Shown one piece after another: positions 23,701-34,600 of a DNA stretch of 64,000 nucleotides (positions within the stretch are counted from its first letter, which is position 1; each line of letters starts with the position of its first letter). The position numbers and the translations under genes were made by a program. Below the pieces are notes generated by a model that saw only the letters and a list, made by a program, of their open reading frames with translations, searched no databases and was not told the DNA's origin. The stretch lies in contig NC_092016.1 in NCBI RefSeq assembly GCF_042242105.1, positions 9,376,501 to 9,440,500 of the forward strand. Reading direction: 5' to 3'. The stretch is from Pempheris klunzingeri. Lineage: Eukaryota > Chordata > Actinopteri > Acropomatiformes > Pempheridae.

Positions 23701-26700
23701 ATACAGAACCTGCAGTTGAAAATTCTGAAATTAATATTTGTTTTGAAGATGAGGCACAATATCAGAAGGCAGTGTTACCCATGTCTGAAAAGAGCACCAG
23801 TTCCTTCGATGGATCTTATGCAGATGGGTCTTTTCCGCAGACGAATGACAGTGTTGAAACAGGAAACAAAGACAAAGTTATGTTAAACCTTAACTTAAGT
23901 AGTGATGATCATGAAGATCAGGATACCAAATCAGTTGAGGGAGAGCAAAAGCTTGATAACACAACCCAAAAAGAACTGTTTCATGGTCAGTATCATTCGC
24001 CTCAGTGCGATGTTACAAAAAGATGGGAAGCTGAAGTGGCATTGACTAAAGAAACTGATCTCAAAATGGACCAAACGAATGAGGAATTGGATAAGATCCA
24101 TAGTGGGGTTATCATTCCATTTATTGGAATAGACACCTCTGGGGAGGACACAGCACAGCCATTTGACTCACACTCACAAGACAAAGTCAAAGAAGTTGTT
24201 CAAAGCCAGACAGAAATACCATTTATCAGTGAAACTCCCTACCCTGAAATTGTCCCACCCACAGAGTTATGCAGTGCATCTCAAATGGACAGGAAAAAGG
24301 CAGAACTGTCTGCTGGCAGTATAGCACCATCACTTCTTGATTTAAGTGAAACCAACCAGCCAGACGTCTCAGGAAGTGAGTCTGACGACCGGTGCCCTAC
24401 CCCAACTTTGGATGAGAATCCATATGAGTACTTAAATCGCTCTGGGCCAGGTAGTACCAGTGTTTCTGCCTTTTGTGGTAGTAAAACCTGCAAACCTGCA
24501 CCTCCAAACTGCTTTAACAGAGGCTCTATAAGGGAAGAGGTGGCTATTGAGCAAAATCTGTCTCCAGAGTCTACAGTTAACAGCGAACCCAGCCCTCATC
24601 GTGCTCTTCACCCTGATCTTGAACTAAGAACCCTGAGAGTTCTACAAAGTATAGGCAAGTTCCTCACCGGATCAAGGCACAATGACAAGTCCAGCCAGAT
24701 TGACACAGCTAATATGAAACACTCTTTTGATCAAAGGTACATCCCCACTTATTTAGCCCCAAGCCACACCTTAGCTAACCCGAAGGACAAGAAAATAAAC
24801 AATGCAAAGCCTGCGATGGTGTCAGCCTCTACCTCAAAAGAACTGCATGCAGAACCATCAGGCTTTCTTATATCACCTTTCAAAAGCAAATTAGAGGAGG
24901 TACTTGGTGTTAGGTTGCAGCTAAAGAAAACTGACTCATCAGTTTATCAACACTATTTTGAAAGGATGGATAAATTACAAGAAACCTCCACTGGGGAAGA
25001 TTATCGTCATCCCCACAGGTCTTTTGCCTTGCCTGAGTGTGTACAGGCCATTAAACCATCTATTGACCAAGATGGACTAAAGGCAACATCACAGACTAAT
25101 TTGAGTCATGAGCCAAGTTCATACAGTCAGCGTCCTGTCATGGCTGTGAAACCATCTAAGAGTGATGAAAGTCAAGCAGATTGCATCTCTAAAGACAGGC
25201 AAATTGAAAACTCTGTAATATCAAATCAGTCCAAAAGTAAACAGACTAAAACCCTGTTAGTCACATATACTCGACCCACTTCCACGTTCTTGGAGAATAA
25301 GACAGAACGTTTCAAGGCCAATTCTAAAGGACTGAGTGATAAGCAAGACGCCAGTGAGCTTTCTTCCAAGAACACTTTGTTATCAGATGTTGGCAACAGC
25401 AAGTTTAACTCAGATAAAGCGACATTTGCAGTTCTAGATCCATTATATCCGAATGAAGGAAAGGACATTGTGAAATTGAACAAGATTCCTTCATCATCTC
25501 TCCCTGTGCACTCACTTGAATCAGCAAAAGGTTCCTCTAAACTTGTTTGTGGAAACCAAGGTTTCTTGACAAATAGTTTCATAGAGAAAGTTGGGAAAAC
25601 AACTAAAGAGAGCACTGATCAGGAAGACTGCTTAAACACATCAACTTCACTTGTGGATTACAATGATGATAGCATTATAGATGACAGTCTCCTCCTGGAT
25701 CCTCAAAGCTCACTCACATGTACAGTCCCCAACACAGGCCAGACAAGTTCTTATTCTTTTCTGGAGCAGCTATCTCAGAGGTGCCTACAAGATGACCTCA
25801 CTCAAGGGTCAATGGAACAGGAGTGCCTTATTTTCTCAGAACAAATGAAACAGCTTTTGAAAAGGAGCAAGAAGGGACCCATTCGCCAGTCTGATGCAAA
25901 TGACAAATTGAATTTGTCTTGCGCCAGTCATGTGACTGTGCACTTTTCGAGTCTAGAGGAGCTGGAGGATTCAGTGGATCACTTGGACGCACCATCATTT
26001 GTTGGACAAAAAATCATGGTAGACATGTCGGACAGGAAAGACCTGGCAGACACCACAGTGAAGGAAAAGACTCCAAAGCAAAGAACAGACAACCCTATGG
26101 AACATGCTGGAATTTCTGGTGTGACGACAGACTGTGCCAGGCTGTACGAAGCTACGATGAATGACATTTGTGCCGTCAAAAAGGTCCCATCTAGACCAAT
26201 GCACTTCAGAATGGATAGAGGTTACCCAAAGACAGAACCACGTAACCACTTTGACTTCTGTGATCAAATGAAGAGAGAGATGGATGAGAGTTTTCGCAGC
26301 AATCTGAATTCAGTTGTGAAGAAATCCTGTAAAACAAAGTACAGATTCTACATGCAAGTGACATCGGATGATGCCTTCTTTGAGGAAACAAAGGTAAGAG
26401 AAGTTTTTAACAAAATTCTGATGCAGTATACCTATTAACTGTTTTAACCACAACTATATTAACTATATTATAATCTGCATTCAGGGACTAATTAAATTAA
26501 TATGCCACCTTTTTATGATGTATCACTTATCCTATGTACAAAAGGTTCCAGTACAAATGTGTCTGCTCCTTAATGAAGGTTGTGATCAGCTTGGATTCAC
26601 AATGAAAAAAATTAAATTACTACATTAAAACAAGCTACACGGCAAGCTTGCTTACTTTGTCTCTCATTCCCCTGCCGGTGCTCAGCCTGCCAGCTGCTGT

Positions 26701-29492
26701 CACTCTCACAGACACTGAGTCAATATTGCTGAGTCAAAAAAAAGAAAATTTCTTACAATTCCTTAACAATCTTGTTTCTTCCTTTTCTTCAACAAGCAAC
26801 AATAATTAAAAAACACTGGCATTATTTTTGACTGCAAAAAGAGATGACAAAATCTGAATTCAGTAGGACTTTCAGTTGAATACAGAACTAGCACTTCTAA
26901 TGCACACACCTGGTGTCATGTTTGACAGGTTTGTGCATAAGCACAAAGGCAGCATCTTTTGCTATACTTAAGTCAAAGTGCCACTGGAACGCTAAGGCAG
27001 CAGCAGGAGAGGGCGGTGAAGTTACCATCGTCATTGTGATGCTTTTTGAAATCATCTGTCATGACAACTTGGGGGTGTGTTTGATGACCAAAAGATCCAT
27101 TTTGAGTGGGGTTTTATTAAAACGTAATTTCCAAGAAGTTTTTCAAAAGGGTCATGATGACACATGAGCCAAGACAGGTTTGTCTTTGTCTTATTCGATG
27201 TCTCACTAGATTTATTGTATCAGTTGTTGTGGTGTTAGATGATGAAGATGTGACATAGTAGATGTCAGAATCATCAAACCAATGATAACTTCTGTACAGA
27301 TTTGCAGTTCCAAAATATGATAGCAAGACCAGGGACTATTTTTATATAAATTTTTATATACTATTTTTATGTTAAAGCAGTGTAAGCCTTGCTAATAGAA
27401 AATGGCTTTTAAAGATGGGTTATTTCTCATTGATTTTCAAAAGGCACAGTTAGAGGCAGAGGGCCACACTGCTGTTCAGCCATCAGAGTTCTTCCTTGGT
27501 GAGGATAGTTCTTCATCTCTACTCATCATCCTCAGGAATGAAGACATTGCAGAGCACCTATCTGAGGTAATTGATGAGCAGGTGAAAAAGATCATGACAG
27601 GACCTTTGCAATAGATAATTGTGAATTAATGACTGTGCTCTCTGCAACCTCAGGTCCCACATTTGCTGGAGCTGAAGAAGTCACCATGTGTGCATTTTGC
27701 TGGAATTGATGAACCAGATGATGTTTTGAATTTGACCCATCAGGAGCTCCTCACAAGGGGTGGTTTCATAATGTTTGACAGAGCAGCACTGGAGCCCCTC
27801 AGCCTTAGTATGTGCACTTTTAACTGAACACCAGCTTTTTGTTGTTTGAGATTTTGTCATGTAAGCAGATTATAATTAATAACAGTTCAACTCATGATGT
27901 CAACTTTGTATGAATTTAAAGGCAAGATGAGGAAAATGTCTGAAATATTGCAAGAACTGAGCAGAACAGGGAAGTGGAAATGGATGTTGCACTACAGAGA
28001 CAGCCGCCGGTTGAAAGAAAATGCGAGGTAAGGGTCAATTTTGGAAAACATAACTACAGAAATATTCTTGTTTCTCACTTCCCTATACATCAGGTTACAG
28101 GTGCTCTTATAGCTTTTCTCTTTCTGTAATGTTATTTTTGATAACTTTTTTTCCAATGGCTAAAACACATGACATGACAACAAAAATAAATTACCAGATA
28201 ATGGAACTAAATAAAACGGGCAAAGGCGAGGCTAATACAAGGAAAGTAAGACAAACCAAAAATTGGGCACAAATTTTGAATAAGAAAATGCATAAATACA
28301 ACGTAAGTGGGATGACACATTTTCATAATGAAACTACTTTACTACATAGAAATAAACCTGTTAAACACAACTTGAAGTTGTCTGTTCACATAATATCAAT
28401 AAATAAAAATGCATAAAAGCCGAAAACGATCTGGGAACCTTTAGATTACCAGATGACTGCTCTTTCTCGTGAGCCACAGCCACTGCTGCACTGACAGAAC
28501 TAATGGTGCTAATGGGGGTTAGCAGCTCAACCTGTGTGCATTCACTGACACTGTTGAGATTTATTTCATAGGAATAAAAATTTCGTCCAGAGTGGCAAGA
28601 CATTTTTCAATACCTTGGAGTATCGAAGCAATTCTGTCGGTGTAATGAAAGTATCGATAGTTCAATGTTGAAGCACTAATTGTCTGCCAGGACAAGTCCA
28701 AATTCTTGTTTGGATAAACTTTGTCGTAGTAGAGGCTTTTCTCCAAATAAGCACAGGTTTGGAGATTCTGCCAATGGTTTATGGAACCACTCTCACTTAC
28801 TTGTTTCCAAAAAGGAGAAACTAAATTTTACACCTCCAACAGTGATTATCATCCACAAGTCCTATTTTTTTTTAAGTTTAACTTGTGCATTCAGATCTCT
28901 TTGCCAATTTTTTCTTACACTTTTCCTCCACAGTGGTTGCCACAATTTTACTTTGATTTGACTGATGCTGATTGTTCATTTTAAAAAGGCCTTTTTATGA
29001 AAATCTTGACTATCCGAACATTATGTTTGCTCCTCCTACCCCAGGTCGAGCGCAGAGGCAAAAGAGAAGAAAGACTTCTTAAACCGGTGCCAAGAAGCTG
29101 GAATAATGGAGGTCTTGCCGTACCACGAGTGTGACCTCATGTCAAGAGATCAGCCTGACTATCTCACATGTTTGGTCCATTTGCAGGTCCAGAACATATC
29201 AGCACGCTACCCTATTTTTATAACTGGTGAGATACTAATGCACAGAATACATTAACTGTACAATTACATGCAATGAGTCACATGACCTGGTGGTTTTATT
29301 TTGAAAGTCTGGTTCAGGTTGTCTGGGTTAACCTGCAGAGGTTTTAGTTATGGTGCCGTACTAGAGGAATGACATGTTTTTCTTATTCTTACAGACACAG
29401 CAGCAGAGAGCACATTTCAAAGGACTGGAATCTTAACAATGACTTTCAGCTCTTTCCTGGCGTGCTCTCCAAGTTACATTTTTGCAGTCTGA
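11680..29492 (+). CDS. tasor2: TASOR2 (FAM208B), HUSH2 complex scaffold
   Basis: Twenty-two coding exons: 11680-11713, 12012-12160, 12502-12597, 12690-12762, 14630-14721, 14827-14964, 15086-15219, 15335-15351, 15832-15931, 16039-16133, 16265-16371, 16780-16852, 16960-17031, 17214-19409, 19785-20538, 20733-21183, 22782-26393, 27444-27566, 27654-27807, 27922-28027, 29045-29226, 29395-29492; 8856 nt, about 2951 aa. Every junction is GT..AG with phases closing. Residues about 20-345 form the TASOR-type pseudo-PARP fold; around 1375-1415 is a SPOC-like conserved block; about 2725-2940 is the C-terminal PIN-like region. TASOR paralogues scaffold HUSH-type complexes with MPP8 and periphilin for H3K9me3-linked silencing in the nucleus. 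The protein is longer than human TASOR2 (about 2430 aa as I recall). Start ATG at 11680 (MESENGG) has G at -3 and +4. Confidence 0.93.
12012..17031 (+). CDS. tasor2: tasor2 exons 2-13, pseudo-PARP module
   Basis: Twelve short exons (17-149 nt) encode the N-terminal module. Landmark strings are YLYEESKHSFRYKSA, ESYGFLLFDDINKANALGET, LTGNSTCTTLGDP, LDLNRWYHGKSGYIAIIRL, HYFSWTGQLQIGTLFYDVGL and LNDGGFLILLHSSHFLRYD. These match the TASOR PARP-like domain, known in TASOR to be catalytically inactive. Exon 8 (15335-15351) is a 17-nt microexon encoding SEEKKL. Confidence 0.9.
12763..14629 (+). other. tasor2 intron 4
   Basis: A 1.87-kb intron holding a (TTG)n tract at about 13287-13310. No further gene or domain recognised. 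Confidence 0.7.
13287..13310. repeat. (TTG)n microsatellite
   Basis: About eight TTG units in tasor2 intron 4. Confidence 0.85.
15335..15351 (+). CDS. tasor2: tasor2 17-nt microexon (exon 8)
   Basis: Flanked by TTTTCAG on the left and GTAAGT on the right. It supplies T to finish Ser, then GEEKK-like codons (Glu-Glu-Lys-Lys-Leu) and G for the following Val. Exon 7 ends at phase 2 and exon 9 starts at phase 1, so skipping it would shift the frame; its presence is required by the phases. Confidence 0.85.
15530..15708 (+). repeat. Non-LTR retrotransposon-type 3' tail with (TCTAA)n
   Basis: The stretch ends with AATGACAATAAAGTTGAATC followed by repeated CTAAT units (about 15688-15708). Upstream text such as TTGCACTTCTGGTTAGATGC and AACTGCATTTCATTGCCTTG matches a dispersed repeat I recall from many teleost genomes, with a poly(A)-signal-like AATAAAG and a short tandem tail typical of LINE/SINE 3' ends. 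It lies in tasor2 intron 8, in the sense orientation. Family name not assigned. Confidence 0.7.
17214..19409 (+). CDS. tasor2: tasor2 large exon 14, low-complexity linker
   Basis: A 2196-nt exon (731 codons). It begins with DAKVGQRKPAVPSEILRLLP and a conserved block around PDQYDVPDAHKHLYISPEWT, then becomes a long Ser/Thr/Asp/Lys-rich, probably disordered segment with basic patches (RRGRRRKCKF, RGKRKSS) that could serve as nuclear localisation signals. The donor GTAAGT falls inside AAA AAG AAA T; reading through it meets a stop at 19424. Confidence 0.9.
19785..20538 (+). CDS. tasor2: tasor2 exon 15
   Basis: 754 nt, encoding the second linker part and the start of the conserved middle block: FKHSRTFVNKDGSLQVTKQW, then YDFNLDSKFTSDSKDRAIIR and ALHG, split before PWDF in exon 16. 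Confidence 0.9.
20733..21183 (+). CDS. tasor2: tasor2 exon 16, conserved middle block
   Basis: Encodes PWDFSVQDTSEEVKLIVHMW then IGLFYSRSTARFFHFD, which is near-identical to the human TASOR2 segment I recall. The rest is variable linker. The acceptor CGATAG at 20727-20732 has only a moderate pyrimidine tract. Confidence 0.9.
21184..22781 (+). other. tasor2 intron 16
   Basis: 1.6-kb intron. Exons 16 and 17 join at phase 0 (Gln|Cys). Two CCAAT-type strings occur near 22146 and 22170. The central part (about 21640-22200) looks like intergenic or repeat sequence, but I could not find its ends. Confidence 0.6.
22782..26393 (+). CDS. tasor2: tasor2 giant exon 17
   Basis: A single 3612-nt exon (1204 codons, phase 0 to 0). 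Most is an acidic, Ser-rich, probably disordered linker. The start (CYRNATHPTEVISYENKRIC) and the end (MHFRMDRGYPKTEPRNHFDF, then YRFYMQVTSDDAFFEETK) are conserved-looking; the last piece leads into the C-terminal fold. Exon limits are set by TTCTCCAG before 22782 and GTAAGA after 26393. Confidence 0.93.
26394..27443 (+). other. tasor2 intron 17
   Basis: 1.05-kb intron, AT-rich. No repeat family recognised. Confidence 0.6.
27444..29492 (+). CDS. tasor2: tasor2 exons 18-22, C-terminal PIN-like module
   Basis: Five exons (27444-27566, 27654-27807, 27922-28027, 29045-29226, 29395-29492) encode AQLEAEGHTAVQPSEFF, LIILRNEDIAEHL, CVHFAGIDEPDDVLNLTHQE, KWKWMLHYRDSRR and ARYPIFITDTA. They follow the human TASOR2 C terminus closely, up to RTGIL. 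The last about 15 residues (TMTFSSFLACSPSYIFAV) diverge, ending at TGA 29490-29492. Confidence 0.9.
28028..29044 (+). other. tasor2 intron 20
   Basis: 1.0-kb intron without recognised content. Confidence 0.6.
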
Positions 29493-31120
29493 CCTGGAAA
29501 AGTCAGATGGACAAACTTAAGTTGCTAATTCAGGTACTCAACAATAAAAACTCTCAACGTGAGGAGAAACCAGCTATTTACCAGTAATAGGGATTTCAAG
29601 TAAGTATTTTTCATATTTTTCATCAGTGCAACTTCATCTCTTTTGTATTCAGTAATAATTATTGATTTAATTTGACATGTCTTTTGTTCATGTTGTGCAT
29701 TTGTAAGCTAAGTTATGGTTCAGTTAATGGATAGATTCACAAAAATGCCAATATTCAGGCATGCGTATTGTATATACTGTATGCATTTACTAGTGTATTA
29801 TATTTTTATTGTAAATTGTATCGTAAATCTGTTTAAAAGTGATTTTTACATTGTGTATAGTTTGTCTTTTTCCGTACAATCCTGACCTTATATATTTGCA
29901 GTACAATCATTATTAGTGTTTGTTCAATGATTTATTTGTGTTCAAAAAGCTGTTCACAAAGTGTTTTTTTAGAGTACAAACTGATTTTTTTTTTCTTTGT
30001 CCAAGACTTCTAACAAAGCTAAATCAAGCTGTTCCAGTGGGATGTATTTTGCATATTTGATACTGATGTACACTGTTACGGTTGTTAACTATTGTTGTAT
30101 TGTTAAAGTGCAACAGCATTAATATGATGCTTTAGAAATGCATAATTTTCATGACTTTCACTGTAGCGCAATGACTGAGAGACTTCTTCAATTGTTCATC
30201 ATTAAAAAAAATCATCCCAACTGGTTGATGAATCTTCACTTTGATCCTGACTTCTCACAATCATATGAGCTAATTAACTCAACTTCATCATTTCAAGCTG
30301 TTGTGTGTGTTATAGATTTGCTATTGTAATTAATTCTAGCCTTGTCCCCCAGAAATTAAAATTCACAGAGAATGAACAAAAACAACATGAAATGTTTGAT
30401 GTGTGATTCAATATTCAATATTCCATATTCCATATTCAATATTATAAGTAAATAACAAGGGTGCTATTGCAACATGGTGGAAAGGATTTTATGTGTGTGC
30501 AGTCAAATATCAATTAAGTTTTGTGTATGTAAAGTGATGCATAAAACTGCAATGTAATATCATAAGCAAAGAAATGAATCTAAATATAAAATATATGCAG
30601 TGGATTCAAATTGTTCAAAATAAATACATAAAATGATGATGAATATGGTAAAAATGCTTGTCCTATAATTTCTACCAAATAAAATGCACTAACAGGGCAA
30701 CTTACCTTTAAGATCTGTAAAGCTTTTAAGAAGAGGGTGAGATTTAAAAACATATTTTACATACTTAATCTTATACTTTATTCACATAGTTCTGCTCAAC
30801 TAAATTTCAACAAGTAACTATATTCACTAATCATCTACGACCAATATGAGACACTAAATAATATAATTTGTACTTTAATCAACTCATTAGATCTACACTT
30901 TTATAGATGCAAGGCTGTGTCTAAACCTCTGAATGCGTCAAATTTAAAAACAACACACCAGGATGTGAAACTCGGCCCACTATATTATAGTTTTTAGTAA
31001 AAACATCGTTTTAAAAATATGTAGGTAGTATTTTAAGCTGAATGTGATCTTAACTAAACTGGTTCAACATGTATAGTAAATAAGATTTTAGCTGACGGTG
31101 TTATTTCCGATTTTACTCAA
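29493..31120 (+). other. tasor2 3' UTR and tasor2-taf3 intergenic
   Basis: AT-rich. An AATAAA lies at 29543-29548, only about 50 bases past the stop, and others follow (for example near 30621), so the true cleavage site is unclear. A short run of AATATTC/CCATATT units occurs at about 30410-30445. No gene recognised. Confidence 0.5.
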
Positions 31121-31650
31121 ACTAAGTGTGACACAGGCGGAAGTGAGGCGAAAACCGGAACTGATCGTCGTAACTTTTGACATTAAAACGACTCTGGAGC
31201 CAACGTCTTTTCCAGCCACAACTACGGTGAAAACTCAACAGATTAAAAGCCGAAATCTGTGTACCTAGCAGCTGGATTCTAATAAACAATACAAGCCTCT
31301 GTGTGTGTACATAGTAGCTGCATTTTAGCGATGAATTTTAATATGAATAATTTAAACGGTGATTCTGCGCATCGGCGCCGCTGAGGTGAACCGCTCGAAC
31401 GCAGCGGCGCCGTGGAGGCAGACGCTGACTTGTGCGCATGTGCGGTGTGGATTTCGGGGATGGGTCTATCGATAGAATCAAGATGGCGACTCTGGCGAAA
31501 GCGCCAATATACTTACTGAAGTAGATGTCCGAAATTAACCGCGGTAGCGGGTTTTCTCAAGCCCCCCAGGGGTTCCGTGAAACATGAGGACCGGGAGCAT
31601 GTTTTGGAAGAGGAACTGACCGGGATTAATACCGTAACAAAGTCAGCGAG
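31121..31650 (+). promoter_or_regulatory. taf3 promoter and 5' leader
   Basis: GC-rich relative to its surroundings from about 31340. An NRF1-like palindrome TGCGCATGTGCGG is at 31433-31445, and CAAGATGGCGAC at 31479-31490 matches the YY1/TISU element at 11 of 12 positions. Both motif classes typify TATA-less housekeeping promoters. No TATA box is seen. Confidence 0.6.
31483..31619 (+). promoter_or_regulatory. Chain of three uORFs upstream of taf3
   Basis: uORF1 31483-31524 (14 codons with stop) starts in the TISU-like element; uORF2 31525-31587 begins directly after the uORF1 stop; uORF3 31584-31619 overlaps the uORF2 stop as ATGA. The main ATG follows at 31651, 31 nt after uORF3. Whether they lie in the mRNA depends on the unknown transcription start. 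Confidence 0.6.
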
Positions 31651-34600
31651 ATGTGCGAGAGCTATGCCCGCTCGCTGCTGCGTGTTTCGGTGGCGCAGAT
31701 CTGCCAGGCTCTGGGCTGGGATGCGGTTCAGCTCACTGCGTGCGATCTGCTGTCCGATGTGCTGCATAGATATATCCAGCAGTTAGCCAGGGCCTGCCAT
31801 CGGTACTCTGAGCTCTGTAAGTGCTTCATGTAGTACCCCGATTACTTTTTTAACCCATAAACCTGAAGTAGTCGATCACGTTGTTGTTGACTGGTTCTGT
31901 GGGTGGCGCCCCCTAGCAGATGTTAATGTGTCAAAAAGTACAGGGGCTACATGGCTAAGCTGCCTCTATATATGTTGTTATTATTGTGGCTATGATGCTT
32001 TCTAGCTGCAGCACTGAATAGTCGATGTCACATGCAAAAGCACTTGAGCGCTGTCTTATCTGTAGAAAAAAGATTCACTGTCAGCCTGAAACCTGTTGCA
32101 TTATTTCTTGCTTCAGGTTGAATGTCATCATCAGTCAGGGCTCCTCCTTGTATATGTCACACTTTTGTCCAGGGTTATTATCCACCCCCAACAGTATGCT
32201 TTGATAAACAAGAGGCTTCTTTTGATGCTGCATTTCAGATGGAAGAACAGATCCAGTCCTGGATGATGTGAGCCAGGCCTTCAGGCTGCTGGGGGTGAGT
32301 CTGAGTGAACTGGAGGACTACGTCCACAACCTGGAGCCTGTGCCCTTCACCCATCAAACGCCGCTCTTTCCTGTCAGCAAGAACAATGTCCTGCAGTTTC
32401 CCCAACCTGGAGCCCGAGATGCGGAGGAAAGGAAGGATTACATTCCAGATTACATGCCACCACTGGTCTCCTTACAAGAAGGTCAGTACACATTATGTCA
32501 TACATCGGTGTGTCTGTCTGTGTGTGTGTGTGTGTTCATTTCCACAGATTTAGAGTATAGTTTTGGCAGACAACATTCTTTCAAGCAATCCACATTTGGT
32601 AGAATAATCATAATACAAATGTACACCACTTGGGAGGATTGGGTTCATCTAGCTAAAAGTAATGCAGTCCAAAACAGCCTTGCAGTTTACCCTATGGTCA
32701 TGGTGGTTATAAAGATCACTTATTGTTTTGTTTATCCACTTTTATCCACTCCAACGAGGGTGGACTAAACATTATGAAACAGCATAACACAGTCCAGTTC
32801 AGTAGCGCCACAAGCTACGTCCTCCAAGATGATAATGAAGCTGAATTACTATCTCTAAAACAGTTTAAACAAAAACTGAATATTATCACCCTCTAAAGGT
32901 GAGGTTATGTCAGGTTGCAGATGTAGTTTTAGCTAGGCTTACTTATTATAGGTGCTTTAAACTATTATCTGCAATTTAGTCTGAGTGGGCCATCATAATA
33001 ACCTCCTTGGAGATGAATTGAAAGCAGTGCTTATCTCATTTATTTTGTCCCTTTCCTCTCCAGAAGAGGAGGAGGAGGTCCTCGCTGACATGGGCACATC
33101 AGCTGAAGCTATGCAGGTGGCACTGGAAGAGGATGAGGAGGAACTGGACGAAGATGAGACGGTCAACGATGAGAACCACCCACTGAAGAGGCACCTGGAC
33201 AGTCCTGACGCAACTATGGGCATGATGCCTACCTCCAAGAGACCACGCTTATACCCTGGCCTCAGCCCCGAGTGGGGGGTTGAGCCCAGGGAGCCCCTTA
33301 CCTCTCTCAACCCTCAACGTGTTCCCCCTGGCATGCTGCCTTCTCATGACAGCATTGACCCCCTGTCACCTGAAACACCCTCTGGAACCCTGCCTTCCTT
33401 CAGGCCTCAGCCGGTAATACCAAAACACTCTGATCAGAAGGGGCTCACCACTCCAGGGAGAAAGCCTAAGGTCTCATCCCCTGGCAGACAACGGACTAAG
33501 TCCCCTAAAGGGGCCATTCCTGTTCCGGTGGGCGGTAGTCCCATCCACTCTCCAAAACCGTCTAAGGAAAGGAAGAAATCCCCAGGCAGGACGAAGAGTC
33601 CTAAAAGCCCCAAGAGCCCAAAGATGGGTTCAGCTAAAGCATCCCAACCTCAGAGCAAGACAGAGGGCGTGCATAAGCTACCGCTGTCTGCGCTGAGTGA
33701 GAGGATGGGCAAAGAGAACATCCATATGCGTCCAAATATAGAGGACAGGGAGTTAGCTGAGGGTCCCTTCAAGAAACTGGAGCCTGATAATGCAGCCATC
33801 GATGACTCCATTGACGCTGTGATTGCCAGAGCGTGTGCTGAGCGGGAACCTGATCCTTTCGCTTTTTCCTCTGGCTCTGATTCGGACAGCAATGGATTCT
33901 CCAGTCCCAGGAGGCTGACCATCATGGAGCCGTCTACACCTAAACTCTCGATTGGGGCCAGCATTTCCACGAAAGACACGTCAACACCGCTTCACCTGCA
34001 GCCTCACGCAGGATTAGGAAACTGGACTATGGATGATTCAATCAATGAAGTGCTCCGAAAGGTCAACCAGGGGGGTCCATCTGCGCCCCCACCAAACCAA
34101 GGGGAATATGTGTCCTCGGGATCAGCCTCACCACCTACTCCTGAGCCTCTGCTCAAGGTGTTCGAGGAGAAGAACAAGATTGTTTCGTCTGTAGATGTCA
34201 AGAAAAAGCTGAAGAAGGAGCTCAAAACTAAAATGAAAAAGAAGGAGAAAGATAAGCCAAAAGACAAAGACCGGGAAAAAGATAAGGGCAAGCTGAAAGA
34301 GAAGAACAAGGATAAGAACAGGGATAAAAATAAGGAATTTTCCAAGGACGGCAAGATACCGTGGAAGGACTTTGGATTGAAGAATGATGAGCTCTTCGTT
34401 CAGCAAGACTTTACTCTACCTGAAGGCTCCATCAAGATAAAAACCAGAGATGGAGATGGTCCCAAGAAGGAGAAGGAGAAACACAAAGACAAAAAGAAGG
34501 ATAAAGAAAAGAGTAAAAAGGACAAAGATAAGAGGGACAAGGGTAAAGACAGGAGCAAGGAAGACCGGCAGAAACAATCTGCGTTGGCCCCCTTTGCTCT

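Noticed and set aside
32482-32768. Open frame continuing from taf3 exon 2
   Set aside because: Intron read-through; the donor at 32482 and the next exon at 33064 restore the known TAF3 sequence.
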